Positions 30,588-39,354 of a DNA stretch of 57,593 nt are shown here, one piece after another. A program made the translations under genes and the position numbers. The notes under the pieces were generated by a model that ran no database searches, was not told the origin of the DNA, and saw only the letters and a list, made by a program, of their open reading frames with translations. The stretch is taken from the IMG/VR virus record IMGVR_UViG_3300033153_010811, positions 1 to 57,593 of that record; one strand, 5' to 3'. Each line of letters opens with the position of its first letter. The first letter of the stretch is position 1. This stretch comes from a virus.

Positions 30588-31358
30588 ATGGGATATGGCG
30601 ATGAAATAATGGCTTTGGGCAGGGCGGAGACTGTCTATGGCATACTTAAAAGGCCTGTGGCAATCTATGGAGTGAGTGGGAGACCGCGTAATCATCCAGT
30701 ATGGAAGAACCATCCTGCGATAGATATTAATTCTCCATTGCATATTGTTGATGGTCCTTCTGCTCGCCCACATATACTTCGATGGAAACGTAATCCAGGA
30801 TTGACAACTATATGGAATATGAAATATCGCGCTCGTGCAGGTCGCATGCGTTTAACCACCCGAGAACAAAATGAAGCCCGATACTTGACTCCAAAGAAAC
30901 CTTTTGTAATTGTGGAGCCGATTGTGCGAAAACCCGGCAGTCGGAACAAGGATTGGGGATTTAATCGTTGGAAAGAAGTAATTAAAGATTTTCCACTTCC
31001 TGTGTATCAATTTGATCTGGATGGGGAAACTAAAATTCTTCCCGGGGTAACGGCGATACATTCTCCAGGTTTTAGAATTGCTGCTGGGATAGTCAAGCAT
31101 TCTACATTAGTAATGACAATAGATGGGGGCATGCATCATATGGCGGCCAGTATGAAAACTCCTGCAGTGGTGATATTTGGAGGTTTTGCTAATCCAAAGA
31201 TTACGGGATATGCATATCAGAGAAATTTTTATATTGATCTTCCAGAATCACCCTGTGGACGATATGCTCCATGCAAACATTGTGAAAAGGCAATGTCTAT
31301 GATTTCTCCAGAAGAAGTTCGGCAGGCGGCGTTAGAGATGTTGGAGAAAGTTTCATAG
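30588..31358 (+). CDS. GT9/heptosyltransferase-like glycosyltransferase
   Basis: Start moved to ATG 30588 (AAAGGAAGGG upstream). The 256-residue product has GYGDEIMALGRAETVYGI near the start and, later, VEPIVRKPGSRNKDWGFNRW (~106), HSTLVMTIDGGMHHMAASMK (~171) and PAVVIFGG, the GT9 (ADP-heptose transferase) C-terminal pattern. It completes the glycan island between capsid and connector genes. Confidence 0.75.
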   Translation: MGYGDEIMALGRAETVYGILKRPVAIYGVSGRPRNHPVWKNHPAIDINSPLHIVDGPSARPHILRWKRNPGLTTIWNMKYRARAGRMRLTTREQNEARYLTPKKPFVIVEPIVRKPGSRNKDWGFNRWKEVIKDFPLPVYQFDLDGETKILPGVTAIHSPGFRIAAGIVKHSTLVMTIDGGMHHMAASMKTPAVVIFGGFANPKITGYAYQRNFYIDLPESPCGRYAPCKHCEKAMSMISPEEVRQAALEMLEKVS

Positions 31359-31390
31359 GTAAATACAGCGTATCAAAAAAGGAGGATAAA

Positions 31391-31765
31391 ATGTATGTCG
31401 TTTCTGCTGAGGATGTGAAGAAAATTATTGATACTGATCTTACAGATACTATAATAGATGCTTATATCTTAAGTGCCAATTATGCTGTTACTGAAATTCT
31501 TGGATCTGATACAACTCTTTCTGATGGACATAAAGAAACTATTGTTCAATGGCTCGCAGCGCATTTGATTGCAGCGACAAGAGAGCAGCAAATTCAAAAG
31601 GCTGGCGCAGGTGGAGCAAATGTAACCTACCAGGGCATGACAGGAAAAGGATTGGAGGCTACTTTATACGGGCAGCAGGTGTTAGCGCTTGATACGACTG
31701 GAAAAATGATAACAACTATGACAAAACGGAAAGCATCTTTGACTGCCGTAACGAGTTTTGAGTGA
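31391..31765 (+). CDS. Head-tail adaptor (gp6-like)
   Basis: The 124-residue helical protein is preceded by AAAAAAGGAGG. Residues 4-60 (DVKKIIDTDLTDTIIDAYIL; ETIVQWLAAHLIAAT) resemble adaptor proteins that sit below the portal ring. The first position after the glycan island agrees. Confidence 0.65.
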   Translation: MYVVSAEDVKKIIDTDLTDTIIDAYILSANYAVTEILGSDTTLSDGHKETIVQWLAAHLIAATREQQIQKAGAGGANVTYQGMTGKGLEATLYGQQVLALDTTGKMITTMTKRKASLTAVTSFE

Positions 31766-31895
31766 AAAAGGGGAGATAAAAGGTACTAAATTTTCCTAAA
31801 AAAACATATGTTAAGTCGGGTTTTTCTTGTCTAAAATCGATTTTCCTTGAGGGAAGTATATATTAGTATGAGGAAGGAAAAATAACACTTTTAAA

Positions 31896-32264
31896 ATGGC
31901 GAAACCAATAGAAAAATTTTTGAGAAAACTCAGTGTACAAACGGCCGTATATTGGGGATCTCCTGTAAATGATGGATATGGAGGATGTACTTACGCCACT
32001 CCGATTGAAATAGCTGTGCGTTGGGAAGGCTCAACAAAAGTAATTACTACCTCTAAAGGAGTAGAGTATGTCAGTCGAGCAGAAGTCATCGTAAATCAAG
32101 ATATAGACGAAGAAGGATATCTATATTTGGGAACATTATCAGATTTGACGGATGAACAGAAAGCTGATCCACAATTAGTAGATGGCGCATGGAAGATTAT
32201 AAGATTTGATAAGATTCCTATGATTTTTAAGACTGATGAGTGGGTGCGCAAATGTTACCTGTAA
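31896..32264 (+). CDS. Head-closure/stopper-like protein
   Basis: The 122-residue product has VYWGSPVNDGYGGCTYATPI (~18) and EVIVNQDIDEEGYLYLGTLS (~67), a small beta-barrel pattern typical of head-closure proteins. The homing endonuclease begins within its last codons. The preceding 130-base gap is AT-rich with weak hairpins only. Confidence 0.6.
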   Translation: MAKPIEKFLRKLSVQTAVYWGSPVNDGYGGCTYATPIEIAVRWEGSTKVITTSKGVEYVSRAEVIVNQDIDEEGYLYLGTLSDLTDEQKADPQLVDGAWKIIRFDKIPMIFKTDEWVRKCYL

Positions 32265-33061
32265 GTGGCGTTTACAGTATAAAAAATAATATTGATGGGA
32301 AACAGTATATTGGCAGTTCAATCAATATTAAGAGACGATTTTTATATCATCAGGAATATCTACGTAGAAAGGAACATTTTAATTGTCATTTGCAAAATGC
32401 TTGGAATAAATATGGAGAAGAAAACTTTGAATTTAAGATTCTTCTCTATTGTGATAAGGAGAATTTACTTTTTTATGAACAACGTGCCATTGATGTTTAC
32501 GCTGCCTTTGGAAGTGGTGGGTATAATTTACGTCCAAAAGCAGAAAATCAATTAGGCTTCAAGCTTTCTGAAGAAGCAAAATCAAAAATTTCAGAAGGGA
32601 ATAAAGGAAAAGTAATTTCAAAAGAACATAGAGAAAAAACAAGTAAAGCTTTAAGAGGAAGAAAGGTTTCAAACGAAACAAGAGAGAAAATAAGGAAAGC
32701 ACTTTCTGGGCGTCCTATTTCTGAGCATCAAAAGGAAGTTCTAAATCATGTTAGATATGGGATGCTTGGTAAGAAACATTCAGAGGCAACAAAATTAAAA
32801 ATGTCAAAGAGTGCTAAAGGAAGAATAATATCGGAGGAAACGAGAAAGAAATTATCAGAAGCACATAAAGGACAAGTAGCATGGAATAAGGGAAAGCCTT
32901 TTTCTGAAGAAATAAGACGTAAAATGCTGGGGCCTGTTTCCATAGAACACCGGCAGAGAATTTCTGCAGCTAATATGGGAAGGAAAGATTCAGAAATAAC
33001 ACGACAAAGAAAATCTGTAGCAGCAAAAAAGGGATGGATTAAAAGGAGGGCTTCCTTATAA
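32252..33061 (+). CDS. GIY-YIG homing endonuclease with NUMOD3 repeats
   Basis: The N-terminus has the GIY-YIG pair as SGVYSIKNNIDGKQYIGSS (~4-22), then HLQNAWNKYGEENFEFKIL (~48). From ~110 on come repeated NUMOD3 modules (KSKISEGNKGKVISKEHREK; similar blocks at ~145, ~180, ~210). It overlaps the end of the head-closure gene and splits the connector set, typical of a mobile free-standing homing gene. Confidence 0.88.
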   Translation: MLPVSGVYSIKNNIDGKQYIGSSINIKRRFLYHQEYLRRKEHFNCHLQNAWNKYGEENFEFKILLYCDKENLLFYEQRAIDVYAAFGSGGYNLRPKAENQLGFKLSEEAKSKISEGNKGKVISKEHREKTSKALRGRKVSNETREKIRKALSGRPISEHQKEVLNHVRYGMLGKKHSEATKLKMSKSAKGRIISEETRKKLSEAHKGQVAWNKGKPFSEEIRRKMLGPVSIEHRQRISAANMGRKDSEITRQRKSVAAKKGWIKRRASL

Positions 33062-33555
33062 TGAGCACTGCTATAGAAAGAGAAAGTCTTCAAGAAGTAA
33101 TGAAAAATCTCAATAGGGAGATTAAAGGAATTGAGGAACGTACTCTGAAAGGCATGATTGAAGGGGTGATTGATGTTCGCCGTGATATGAAAGAAACACC
33201 CCCCGTGATTCCTGTATTTACAGGCAATCTCAGGCAAAGTTGGTTCACGGTTACTTCAAAAGGGACCACTCTTCATGGAAAATCTCCAACATTTAAAGGC
33301 CGTGAAGCTGGAAAATTGGGGGCGGAGCATTCTGCAGTAAAAACTGTTATAGCTGGGAGAGCGGAGGCAAAATCTCGAAAAGGACCTGTGGTAGCCTTTG
33401 GCTTTTCTGCGTATTATGCGATGTATGTACATGAAATGTATGGAGCAAACTTTCAACGTCCGGGGGCAGGTGCCGGGTTCTTTGTAGCATCAATAAAACG
33501 AAACAAAAAAAAGATTCTGGACGCGATCAAAGAGAATGCAAAGGTGAAGAAATGA
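33061..33555 (+). CDS. Tail-completion/HK97 gp10-like protein
   Basis: The 164-residue product overlaps the upstream stop as TAATG. It contains TPPVIPVFTGNLRQSWFTV (~43) and a C-terminal GFSAYYAMYVHEMYGANF (~117) plus a final RNKKKILDAIKE helix, the pattern of gp10-like tail-completion proteins. Confidence 0.7.
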   Translation: MSTAIERESLQEVMKNLNREIKGIEERTLKGMIEGVIDVRRDMKETPPVIPVFTGNLRQSWFTVTSKGTTLHGKSPTFKGREAGKLGAEHSAVKTVIAGRAEAKSRKGPVVAFGFSAYYAMYVHEMYGANFQRPGAGAGFFVASIKRNKKKILDAIKENAKVKK

Positions 33556-33953
33556 ATCCGACATCTAAGGATGTATGCTCATTGTTAGAAGCAGATTCCA
33601 GTCTTGGATTGGTAATCGCTACTAATCTATTTGTTGGAAAAGAACCGGCATCCCCGGATGATTGCGTGACTGTGTTTGATATTCCAGGGGATTCCCCATC
33701 ACTTACATTAACAGGGAAAGGGGGCGGTGTTTATTATCAACCTTCTATTCAAATACGAGTTAGAAATAACAATTATGTGACAGGATGGGAATTAATGCAT
33801 GACATCCGGGAATTTTTACATGGTATGAATAACATAACAGAAGATGGAACAGAGTATCTGTTAATCAGAAGTGTGGATGAACCAGCTTTGCTTGATTGGG
33901 ATGAGAATAATCGTGCAAGATTCATAACAACATTCTCAATACAGCGAAGATAA
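33552..33953 (+). CDS. Tail-terminator-like minor protein
   Basis: The 133-residue product has CVTVFDIPGDSPSLTL (~38), YYQPSIQIRVRNNNYVTGWE (~61) and a C-terminal ARFITTFSIQRR strand. These features and the position before the major tail protein fit tail-terminator proteins that cap the tail tube. Confidence 0.65.
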   Translation: MNPTSKDVCSLLEADSSLGLVIATNLFVGKEPASPDDCVTVFDIPGDSPSLTLTGKGGGVYYQPSIQIRVRNNNYVTGWELMHDIREFLHGMNNITEDGTEYLLIRSVDEPALLDWDENNRARFITTFSIQRR

Positions 33954-33983
33954 CATAAAAATAAAATTTGGAGGTGAACAGTT

Positions 33984-34427
33984 ATGGGGGCAGTAGATGG
34001 AATTACAGGAGTTGGAACAGTATTTCGCAGATGGAATACTACCAACAGTACATGGGAAACAATAGCTGGGATCACTAACATCGGTGGCCCTTCGGCATCA
34101 CGAGAAACTCATGATACCACAGCATTGGACACAGAAGGTGGATACAGAACATTCATTACTGGATTCAGAGATGCTGGAGAAATCACACTCTCAATGATTT
34201 TCAATCGAACAGAGTATGATATTATGGTTAATGATTTTGAATCTGATGATGTTCAAAACTATGAAATAGTTCTCCCAGATGACGATCAAACATCTTTGGA
34301 GTTTGAGGGATTAGTCACAGGTGTTCCGTTAACTATTCCAGATACTCCTGTAACATTGGAAGTTACAATCAAGCTTACAGGAGCAATTACAATAAATTCG
34401 GGTAGTTATTCAGGATCGCCAGCATAA
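33984..34427 (+). CDS. Major tail tube protein
   Basis: The 147-residue protein has TNIGGPSASRETHDTTALDT (~31) and GFRDAGEITLSMIFNRTEYD (~59), well-known tail-tube phrases, then a beta-rich C-terminus (VTLEVTIKLTGAIT). TTGGAGGTGAACAGTT precedes the ATG, consistent with high expression. Confidence 0.85.
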   Translation: MGAVDGITGVGTVFRRWNTTNSTWETIAGITNIGGPSASRETHDTTALDTEGGYRTFITGFRDAGEITLSMIFNRTEYDIMVNDFESDDVQNYEIVLPDDDQTSLEFEGLVTGVPLTIPDTPVTLEVTIKLTGAITINSGSYSGSPA

Positions 34428-34453
34428 ACTATCATAAACAGGGGGATTGTATC

Positions 34454-34876
34454 GTGAAAGTATTAACAAGAGAAGATTTACTGAAAAAGGAAAAACTGAG
34501 AACGGAGAGAGTTAACCTTGGAAAAGGAGAATTTGTGTATGTTCGTCAGATGACAGGAAGAGAAAGGGATCAATTCGAGCAAAGCTTGGTGAAAGAAGTT
34601 AAAGATTCTGATGGACAATTAGAATTTGAACGATCTCTGGATGACTTCCGGGCGAAATTGGCAGTGCACACCATCTGTGATGAAAAAGGAAACAATCTTT
34701 TGAAACCAGGGGATGTGGCAATACTCTCACAGAATATGAGTGCGGCACGGTTAGAATTGATTGTAAATGCAGCACAAAAATTAAATAGAATTTCGGAGGA
34801 GGATAAGAAAAACCTAGTAAAAAACTCCGAAGCCGTCCAGAACGCCGATTCTACTTCCGACTTTGTCAAGAGTTAG
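34454..34876 (+). CDS. Tail assembly chaperone, zero-frame product
   Basis: The GTG-initiated (GGGGGA box) 140-residue protein is charged and helical: RVNLGKGEFVYVRQMTGRER (~17), FRAKLAVHTICDEKGNN (~63). It ends shortly after a slippery heptamer at 34819-34825. It corresponds to lambda gpG, which with its frameshift extension loads tape measure for tail assembly. Confidence 0.75.
   Translation: MKVLTREDLLKKEKLRTERVNLGKGEFVYVRQMTGRERDQFEQSLVKEVKDSDGQLEFERSLDDFRAKLAVHTICDEKGNNLLKPGDVAILSQNMSAARLELIVNAAQKLNRISEEDKKNLVKNSEAVQNADSTSDFVKS
34819..34825 (+). promoter_or_regulatory. Programmed -1 frameshift site
   Basis: The heptamer A AAA AAC is in phase with the upstream frame (GTA-AAA-AAC). A second, weaker G AAA AAC lies 12 bases upstream. 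After the shift the frame is open to 35211. Position and motif match the lambda G/GT frameshift. Confidence 0.75.
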
Positions 34877-35211
34877 GATATCCTCATCCAGATTATTTGT
34901 TGGAAATACTAACGTCGGAACAGATTGGCGAATGGATGGCTTATGACAGTATTGATCCTATTGGAAAACGTCGAGATGATTACGGTTGGGCAATGGTGTG
35001 CTCAGTGGTTTATAATCTGGCGCTTGATATCCATGCAAAGAAAGGAACGCGTCCAAAACGAACAACCCCCAGTGACTTCATGCCTGATTGGGATGGTACA
35101 GGAAAGAAAATGCGAAAGACGCAATCAATAGAGGAACAGAAGTCTATTTTATTAAATTTGGCAAGAAGGCATAACAAGATGCATAGTAGAAAGAGAAAAA
35201 AACATGGCTGA
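34825..35211 (+). CDS. Tail assembly chaperone, -1 frameshift extension (GT-like)
   Basis: Read from the slip, the -1 frame gives RSRPERRFYFRLCQELGYPH, PDYLLEILTSEQIGEWMAYD, then a DUF4035-like continuation (SIDPIGKRRDDYGWA). No start codon is needed, although TTG 34897 exists. The fusion is about 250 residues in total. The stop overlaps the tape-measure start by eight bases. Confidence 0.72.
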   Translation, partial: LRSRPERRFYFRLCQELGYPHPDYLLEILTSEQIGEWMAYDSIDPIGKRRDDYGWAMVCSVVYNLALDIHAKKGTRPKRTTPSDFMPDWDGTGKKMRKTQSIEEQKSILLNLARRHNKMHSRKRKKHG

Positions 35212-37744
35212 TTTAGGAACCTTATATACCTCGTTTGGAGCTGACCTCGGTCCGTTGAAGCGATCTGCGACTGCTGCGGAAGCACAGTTTCGTAAGTTTC
35301 AGAAAGGAGGTGTTGCGGCATTAACTACTGTGCGAAAAGAAGTAGTTAATTTGCGCAATTCTATGATTGCTCTTAGCGCCATTGCCATTGCCGCGAAATT
35401 GGTGAAGGAAGCTGCAGAGTATGAAGAGGCATTAGTTGATATGCACAAAGTCACTTCTCGCTCGTTCAAAGCGATTAACAAAGACATTATGTCTCTTGAC
35501 TCCAGTCTTGGAAAATCTACCGACTTAATGAGGGGCTATTATCAAACAATCTCAGCTGGGGTAACGGAACCGAAAAAGGCAATGGATTTGTTAGTTACCG
35601 CTTCTAAATTGGCGAAGGTTGCCCATATTGACCAGGCAACTGCCGTGAAAACCCTGGCTGTTATGATGGGCTCTTATGGGGATGAATTGAAAAGTACTAC
35701 AGATGTCGCAAATTTACTCCTTGCCATTGAAGCAAAAGGGATAACAACTACAGGGGAAATGGCTGCACAGATAGGCCTGGTGGCCAACCTGTCACGTGAA
35801 ACCGGTTTGGCTGCAAATGAAATGGGCGCCGCATTAGCACAAATAACAAAAAGTGGAATAGGAACCGCGGAGAGTGTGACGCAATTACGATCATTATTAA
35901 CAGCATTGACCAAGAATTTTGATGAACTTCCTCCTTCTATTAAGAAATATGGTTCCGTTACGAATGCAATACAGAAATTGAGTTTTATAGAAACGCTGCA
36001 AGAAATAATGACTGCCACTGGGGACAACGCGCAAGCTCTAACAAAAATGTTAGGACGACAGGAAGCTTTTCTTGCGATGCTGCAATTATTGAAAAGGGAT
36101 GGAAAAGAATACGAAGATGTCCTGTCGGGAATGATAGATAAAACAGGTGGGCTAACTAAGGCATGGAAGGAATATGAAGAGACTTACAAGGCAATGAAAG
36201 AAGCTGTGCTTGCTGACCTGAATAAAATCATGATTGAATTAGGAATGAGAACTCTTCCAACGGTTAAGGAGGCATTGAAAGGTATTCGTGATAATATGGA
36301 TTTGATTTCCACAGCAGTTAATAATCTTTTGAAGATAGCTGGTGTGTCTATTAAAATTTTGACAGGTTGGTTAGTACACAAGTCTTTCAGAGCATTTCTT
36401 GTTTGGACATCATTGGCTACTGCCGGAGTAGGCAAAGTAGCTACTGCTGTTAATCTGCTTCGTATTTCCATCAAGGCGTTGGGACGGGCCGCGCTTTATG
36501 GTCTGATCGTAGAAGGTATCTCGCGAGTAGTATCTGAATTTAGGAAGATGAATAAATTTGTGAAAGAAACTCCTGCGGCATGGGGGGCTGCAATACGTTT
36601 GGCAATGGATAACATTGTGAACACTGTGATTAATAGTTTTGTGGCTCTTGGTAATTTGATGCCAAACTTATTACGCTTAATTACTGATCCAATAATTGCC
36701 GCGTTCACATCTTTTAACATTCTGAATTTGATATTTGGTGATTTGACAAAAGAAGAAGCATGGACAGCAGTGATATCATCAATGAAAACAGCCTTTACGG
36801 ATGCTTTAACACGCATTGGGGATACTTTTCAAGCGGATATGTCGCGACGAATTGTTTCAATTGCTTCTGAGATTGATAAAGTACTTTTACGAGATTGGTC
36901 GAAATTGCCAAAGGAAGTTACTGACGGAATGAACGAGAAAAAGGGTCTCAGCAATGTAAGTGAAGGTCTCAGCAATGTAAGTGAAGGTCTCAGCAATGTA
37001 AATAGAGAACTTCAGCAATATTACGGCTGGTGGTCTGCATACGGCGAGACCATGGAAGATTTTTATACGACAAATTCAGAGGTAATGCTTGATTTTGCGA
37101 AAGAGAATTTTTCTACTCTTGAAAATTTATCCCAACGAACCGCCGAGGCTATGGAACAGAACTTTTCTGATTTTTATTTTGACGCCATGCGAGGAGAATT
37201 TGATTCTTTGCGAGATTATGCCAATGCCGCGCTCAGAAGTATTCAACGTGCTACTGCCGATATCCTGGGGCAGATGACTAAGGAGCTTATATTTGGAGAA
37301 GGCTCTGGGGGTGGTGGACTGATACAAAGCGCTGGAAAATGGCTTGGGTCTTTATTTGGCGGTGGTAGTTCTGGGTATAATCCAGCAGATTGGGCCGAAA
37401 CGTTGTGGGCGAAAGGGGGAGTGTTTGAAAAAGGTCGTGTCCATGCTTTTGCGCGTGGAAGCGTTATAAATCGTCCCACACTTTTCCCCATGGCCCGTGG
37501 CGCCGGCCTTATGGGCGAGGCTGGTCCAGAGGCTATTATGCCACTAACCAGAACGTCATCGGGAGACCTGGGAGTTAGAGCAGAAGGGGCTGGTAGAGGA
37601 GTTACGAATATTAATATATATGCCTGGGACAGTCAGAGCATGGAGCAGTTTGTTCGGCGCCATAAAGACATATTTGTTGGGATTAATGTTGAAAACATTG
37701 AGCGCAATGGCGATCTCAGGCAGGCGATAGGAGCAACAATCTGA
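35204..37744 (+). CDS. Tape measure protein
   Basis: The 846-residue product has an N-terminal ADLGPLKRSATAAEAQFRKF, TP901-type core (YYQTISAGVTEPKKAMDLLV; TKSGIGTAESVTQLRSLLTA), hydrophobic helices (~385-480) and a C-terminal GEAGPEAIMPLTRTSSGDLG. It fixes tail length; at about 0.15 nm per residue it suggests a ~125-nm tail. A short tandem repeat lies at 36944-37005. Confidence 0.88.
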   Translation: MADLGTLYTSFGADLGPLKRSATAAEAQFRKFQKGGVAALTTVRKEVVNLRNSMIALSAIAIAAKLVKEAAEYEEALVDMHKVTSRSFKAINKDIMSLDSSLGKSTDLMRGYYQTISAGVTEPKKAMDLLVTASKLAKVAHIDQATAVKTLAVMMGSYGDELKSTTDVANLLLAIEAKGITTTGEMAAQIGLVANLSRETGLAANEMGAALAQITKSGIGTAESVTQLRSLLTALTKNFDELPPSIKKYGSVTNAIQKLSFIETLQEIMTATGDNAQALTKMLGRQEAFLAMLQLLKRDGKEYEDVLSGMIDKTGGLTKAWKEYEETYKAMKEAVLADLNKIMIELGMRTLPTVKEALKGIRDNMDLISTAVNNLLKIAGVSIKILTGWLVHKSFRAFLVWTSLATAGVGKVATAVNLLRISIKALGRAALYGLIVEGISRVVSEFRKMNKFVKETPAAWGAAIRLAMDNIVNTVINSFVALGNLMPNLLRLITDPIIAAFTSFNILNLIFGDLTKEEAWTAVISSMKTAFTDALTRIGDTFQADMSRRIVSIASEIDKVLLRDWSKLPKEVTDGMNEKKGLSNVSEGLSNVSEGLSNVNRELQQYYGWWSAYGETMEDFYTTNSEVMLDFAKENFSTLENLSQRTAEAMEQNFSDFYFDAMRGEFDSLRDYANAALRSIQRATADILGQMTKELIFGEGSGGGGLIQSAGKWLGSLFGGGSSGYNPADWAETLWAKGGVFEKGRVHAFARGSVINRPTLFPMARGAGLMGEAGPEAIMPLTRTSSGDLGVRAEGAGRGVTNINIYAWDSQSMEQFVRRHKDIFVGINVENIERNGDLRQAIGATI
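36944..37005 (+). repeat. 21-bp tandem repeat in the tape measure gene
   Basis: Three copies of a 21-bp unit, GGTCTCAGCAATGTAAGTGA plus A, encode GLSNVSE three times. The unit keeps the frame, so copy number would change tail length by seven residues each. Confidence 0.8.
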
Positions 37745-38322
37745 TGGCAGAATTTCCGTTAATGTCAAGGGCTATTCACCCACTGGTTGAGCAAATCCAG
37801 TTTAAAACGTTAGTATCACGGTTTGATGATCTGGGGGAGGAAACGCGTAAGAAAAAATGGTTATACCCGCGCCGGCGCATTTCGCTTGCTTTCAAAGGTT
37901 TGTCTCTCGCAGATGCGAAAACACTGTGGGCTTTCTATATTGCCCGCGGAGGCTCGTTCGAGGCATTCAACTGGTTTCATCTATTTAGCAATACTTATGT
38001 TGGTGAATATGTTGGTACTGGGGACGGATCAACTACTAATTTCAATTTGCCATCTAAAGATGCTTCTTCGAGAAAATTATACATTGATGGTGAGGAACAA
38101 ACTGAAGGCGTAAACTGGACATTCACTGCCGAAGGTGGGGCCGATAGCGCCGATCTTTGTGAATTAACCACCGCAGCGGCATCAGGGCAGCGAATTACTT
38201 TTGATTTCACAGGTTATCTTAAAGTGCGCTGCCGATTTGACGAAGATTATGCGGATTTTAGAATTTTTGTAAGAACATTGACGGAAGCGGGTATTAAATT
38301 ACAGGGGTTACTTAATGCGTAA
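37744..38322 (+). CDS. DUF2460 tail protein
   Basis: The 192-residue protein has DDLGEETRKKKWLYPRRRIS (~27) and LWAFYIARGGSFEAFNWF (~60), then FNLPSKDASSRKLYIDGEEQ (~94). DUF2460 proteins are distal tail components, also seen in gene transfer agents. It begins the DUF2460-DUF2163-NlpC-tip set. Confidence 0.75.
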   Translation: MAEFPLMSRAIHPLVEQIQFKTLVSRFDDLGEETRKKKWLYPRRRISLAFKGLSLADAKTLWAFYIARGGSFEAFNWFHLFSNTYVGEYVGTGDGSTTNFNLPSKDASSRKLYIDGEEQTEGVNWTFTAEGGADSADLCELTTAAASGQRITFDFTGYLKVRCRFDEDYADFRIFVRTLTEAGIKLQGLLNA

Positions 38323-38941
38323 TATAGATTCCAGTATCATAGCCGAATTAGAAAGCAGCGAGTTCAGGCCTTTTCTCCTGATTGATTTAGAGATTGATTC
38401 AACTCATTATCGATATACAAATTGTGATGTTCCCATTGAATACAATGGAAATATATATACTCCCAGAGGATTCAGCGTCAGTGAAATTCAATACTCACTT
38501 TCAAAAATTGTGGATCAGGCAACTATAGAGATGGACAACTTAGATAGTGTTTTTACATCTCTATTTGTTGGTGGTGATCCTCGGGGCAGCCTGGTGATTT
38601 TGTCTCTCGTGGTTCTGAATTCAAATGGTCAAATCATTGATGAACCAGTGACTCTGTTTGAAGGAGATCTGGACACGTGGGATTTAGATGAGAAAAAACT
38701 AAGATTGATCCTGGCCAGTGAGGCGGCTCGATGGCCGAAGAAAACCCTCGTGAAGCAAGCGTCGAGTTGCCGATGGAAAGTATTTAAGGGCACTGAATGC
38801 GGATATTCAGGAAGTGAAACCTGGTGTGATCGGTCTTATACTCGGTGTGAATATCTAAACAATACCGATAACTTTGGCGGGGAAAGATGGCTGCCATCTA
38901 TTGTAGATAAGGAAATTTGGTGGGGTAGAAAACCTAAATGA
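38315..38941 (+). CDS. DUF2163/phage BR0599-like tail protein
   Basis: The 208-residue product contains LIDLEIDSTHYRYTNCDVPI (~24), FSVSEIQYSLSKIVDQATIE and a Cys-rich C-terminus (ASSCRWKVFKGTECGYSG; RSYTRCEYLNN) as in DUF2163/BR0599 proteins, where the cysteines can bind a metal cluster. It belongs to the distal tail hub. Confidence 0.75.
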   Translation: MRNIDSSIIAELESSEFRPFLLIDLEIDSTHYRYTNCDVPIEYNGNIYTPRGFSVSEIQYSLSKIVDQATIEMDNLDSVFTSLFVGGDPRGSLVILSLVVLNSNGQIIDEPVTLFEGDLDTWDLDEKKLRLILASEAARWPKKTLVKQASSCRWKVFKGTECGYSGSETWCDRSYTRCEYLNNTDNFGGERWLPSIVDKEIWWGRKPK

Positions 38942-39354
38942 ATTTAGCGAAAATATCATCACGATTTATCGGCATTCCTTATGAATTAGGCAGGATGGAT
39001 TGTTTTATGGCTGTTGTCAGATATTTACAGGAAAAGGGTTGTGCTCCAAATATTAACGAGTATCAGGGCATAACATTGGAGACCTATGCAGAAGTTTTCC
39101 TGAATGACCCTGAGCGAGCGAAAAATATTATGGTGCAATTAATGGATGACTATTTTTCAGTTATAGAATCCAAAAAAGCCGCTCCTGGTGATATTGCACT
39201 TCTGAAACTAAGAGGTAATTCCGCGCCGCCATTTTTAGGGATTATAGCAGGCAATGCTATAATTATTATCGCAACCGAGCAAGATGGTGTGACAACTTAT
39301 CCATTAAAACATTATAAAATATTGAGGGCGTGGAGATGCCAGCGGCAGCAGTAG
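38938..39354 (+). CDS. NlpC/P60-like tail-tip peptidase or hub protein
   Basis: The 138-residue product starts ISSRFIGIPYELGRMDCFMA with a GRMDC motif like the Cys of NlpC/P60 and DUF6950 proteins; AAPGDIALLKLRGN (~79) is also typical, but the catalytic histidine (usually HxG) is replaced around LGIIAGNAIII. Its role may be structural. Start overlaps the DUF2163 stop. Confidence 0.6.
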   Translation: MNLAKISSRFIGIPYELGRMDCFMAVVRYLQEKGCAPNINEYQGITLETYAEVFLNDPERAKNIMVQLMDDYFSVIESKKAAPGDIALLKLRGNSAPPFLGIIAGNAIIIIATEQDGVTTYPLKHYKILRAWRCQRQQ

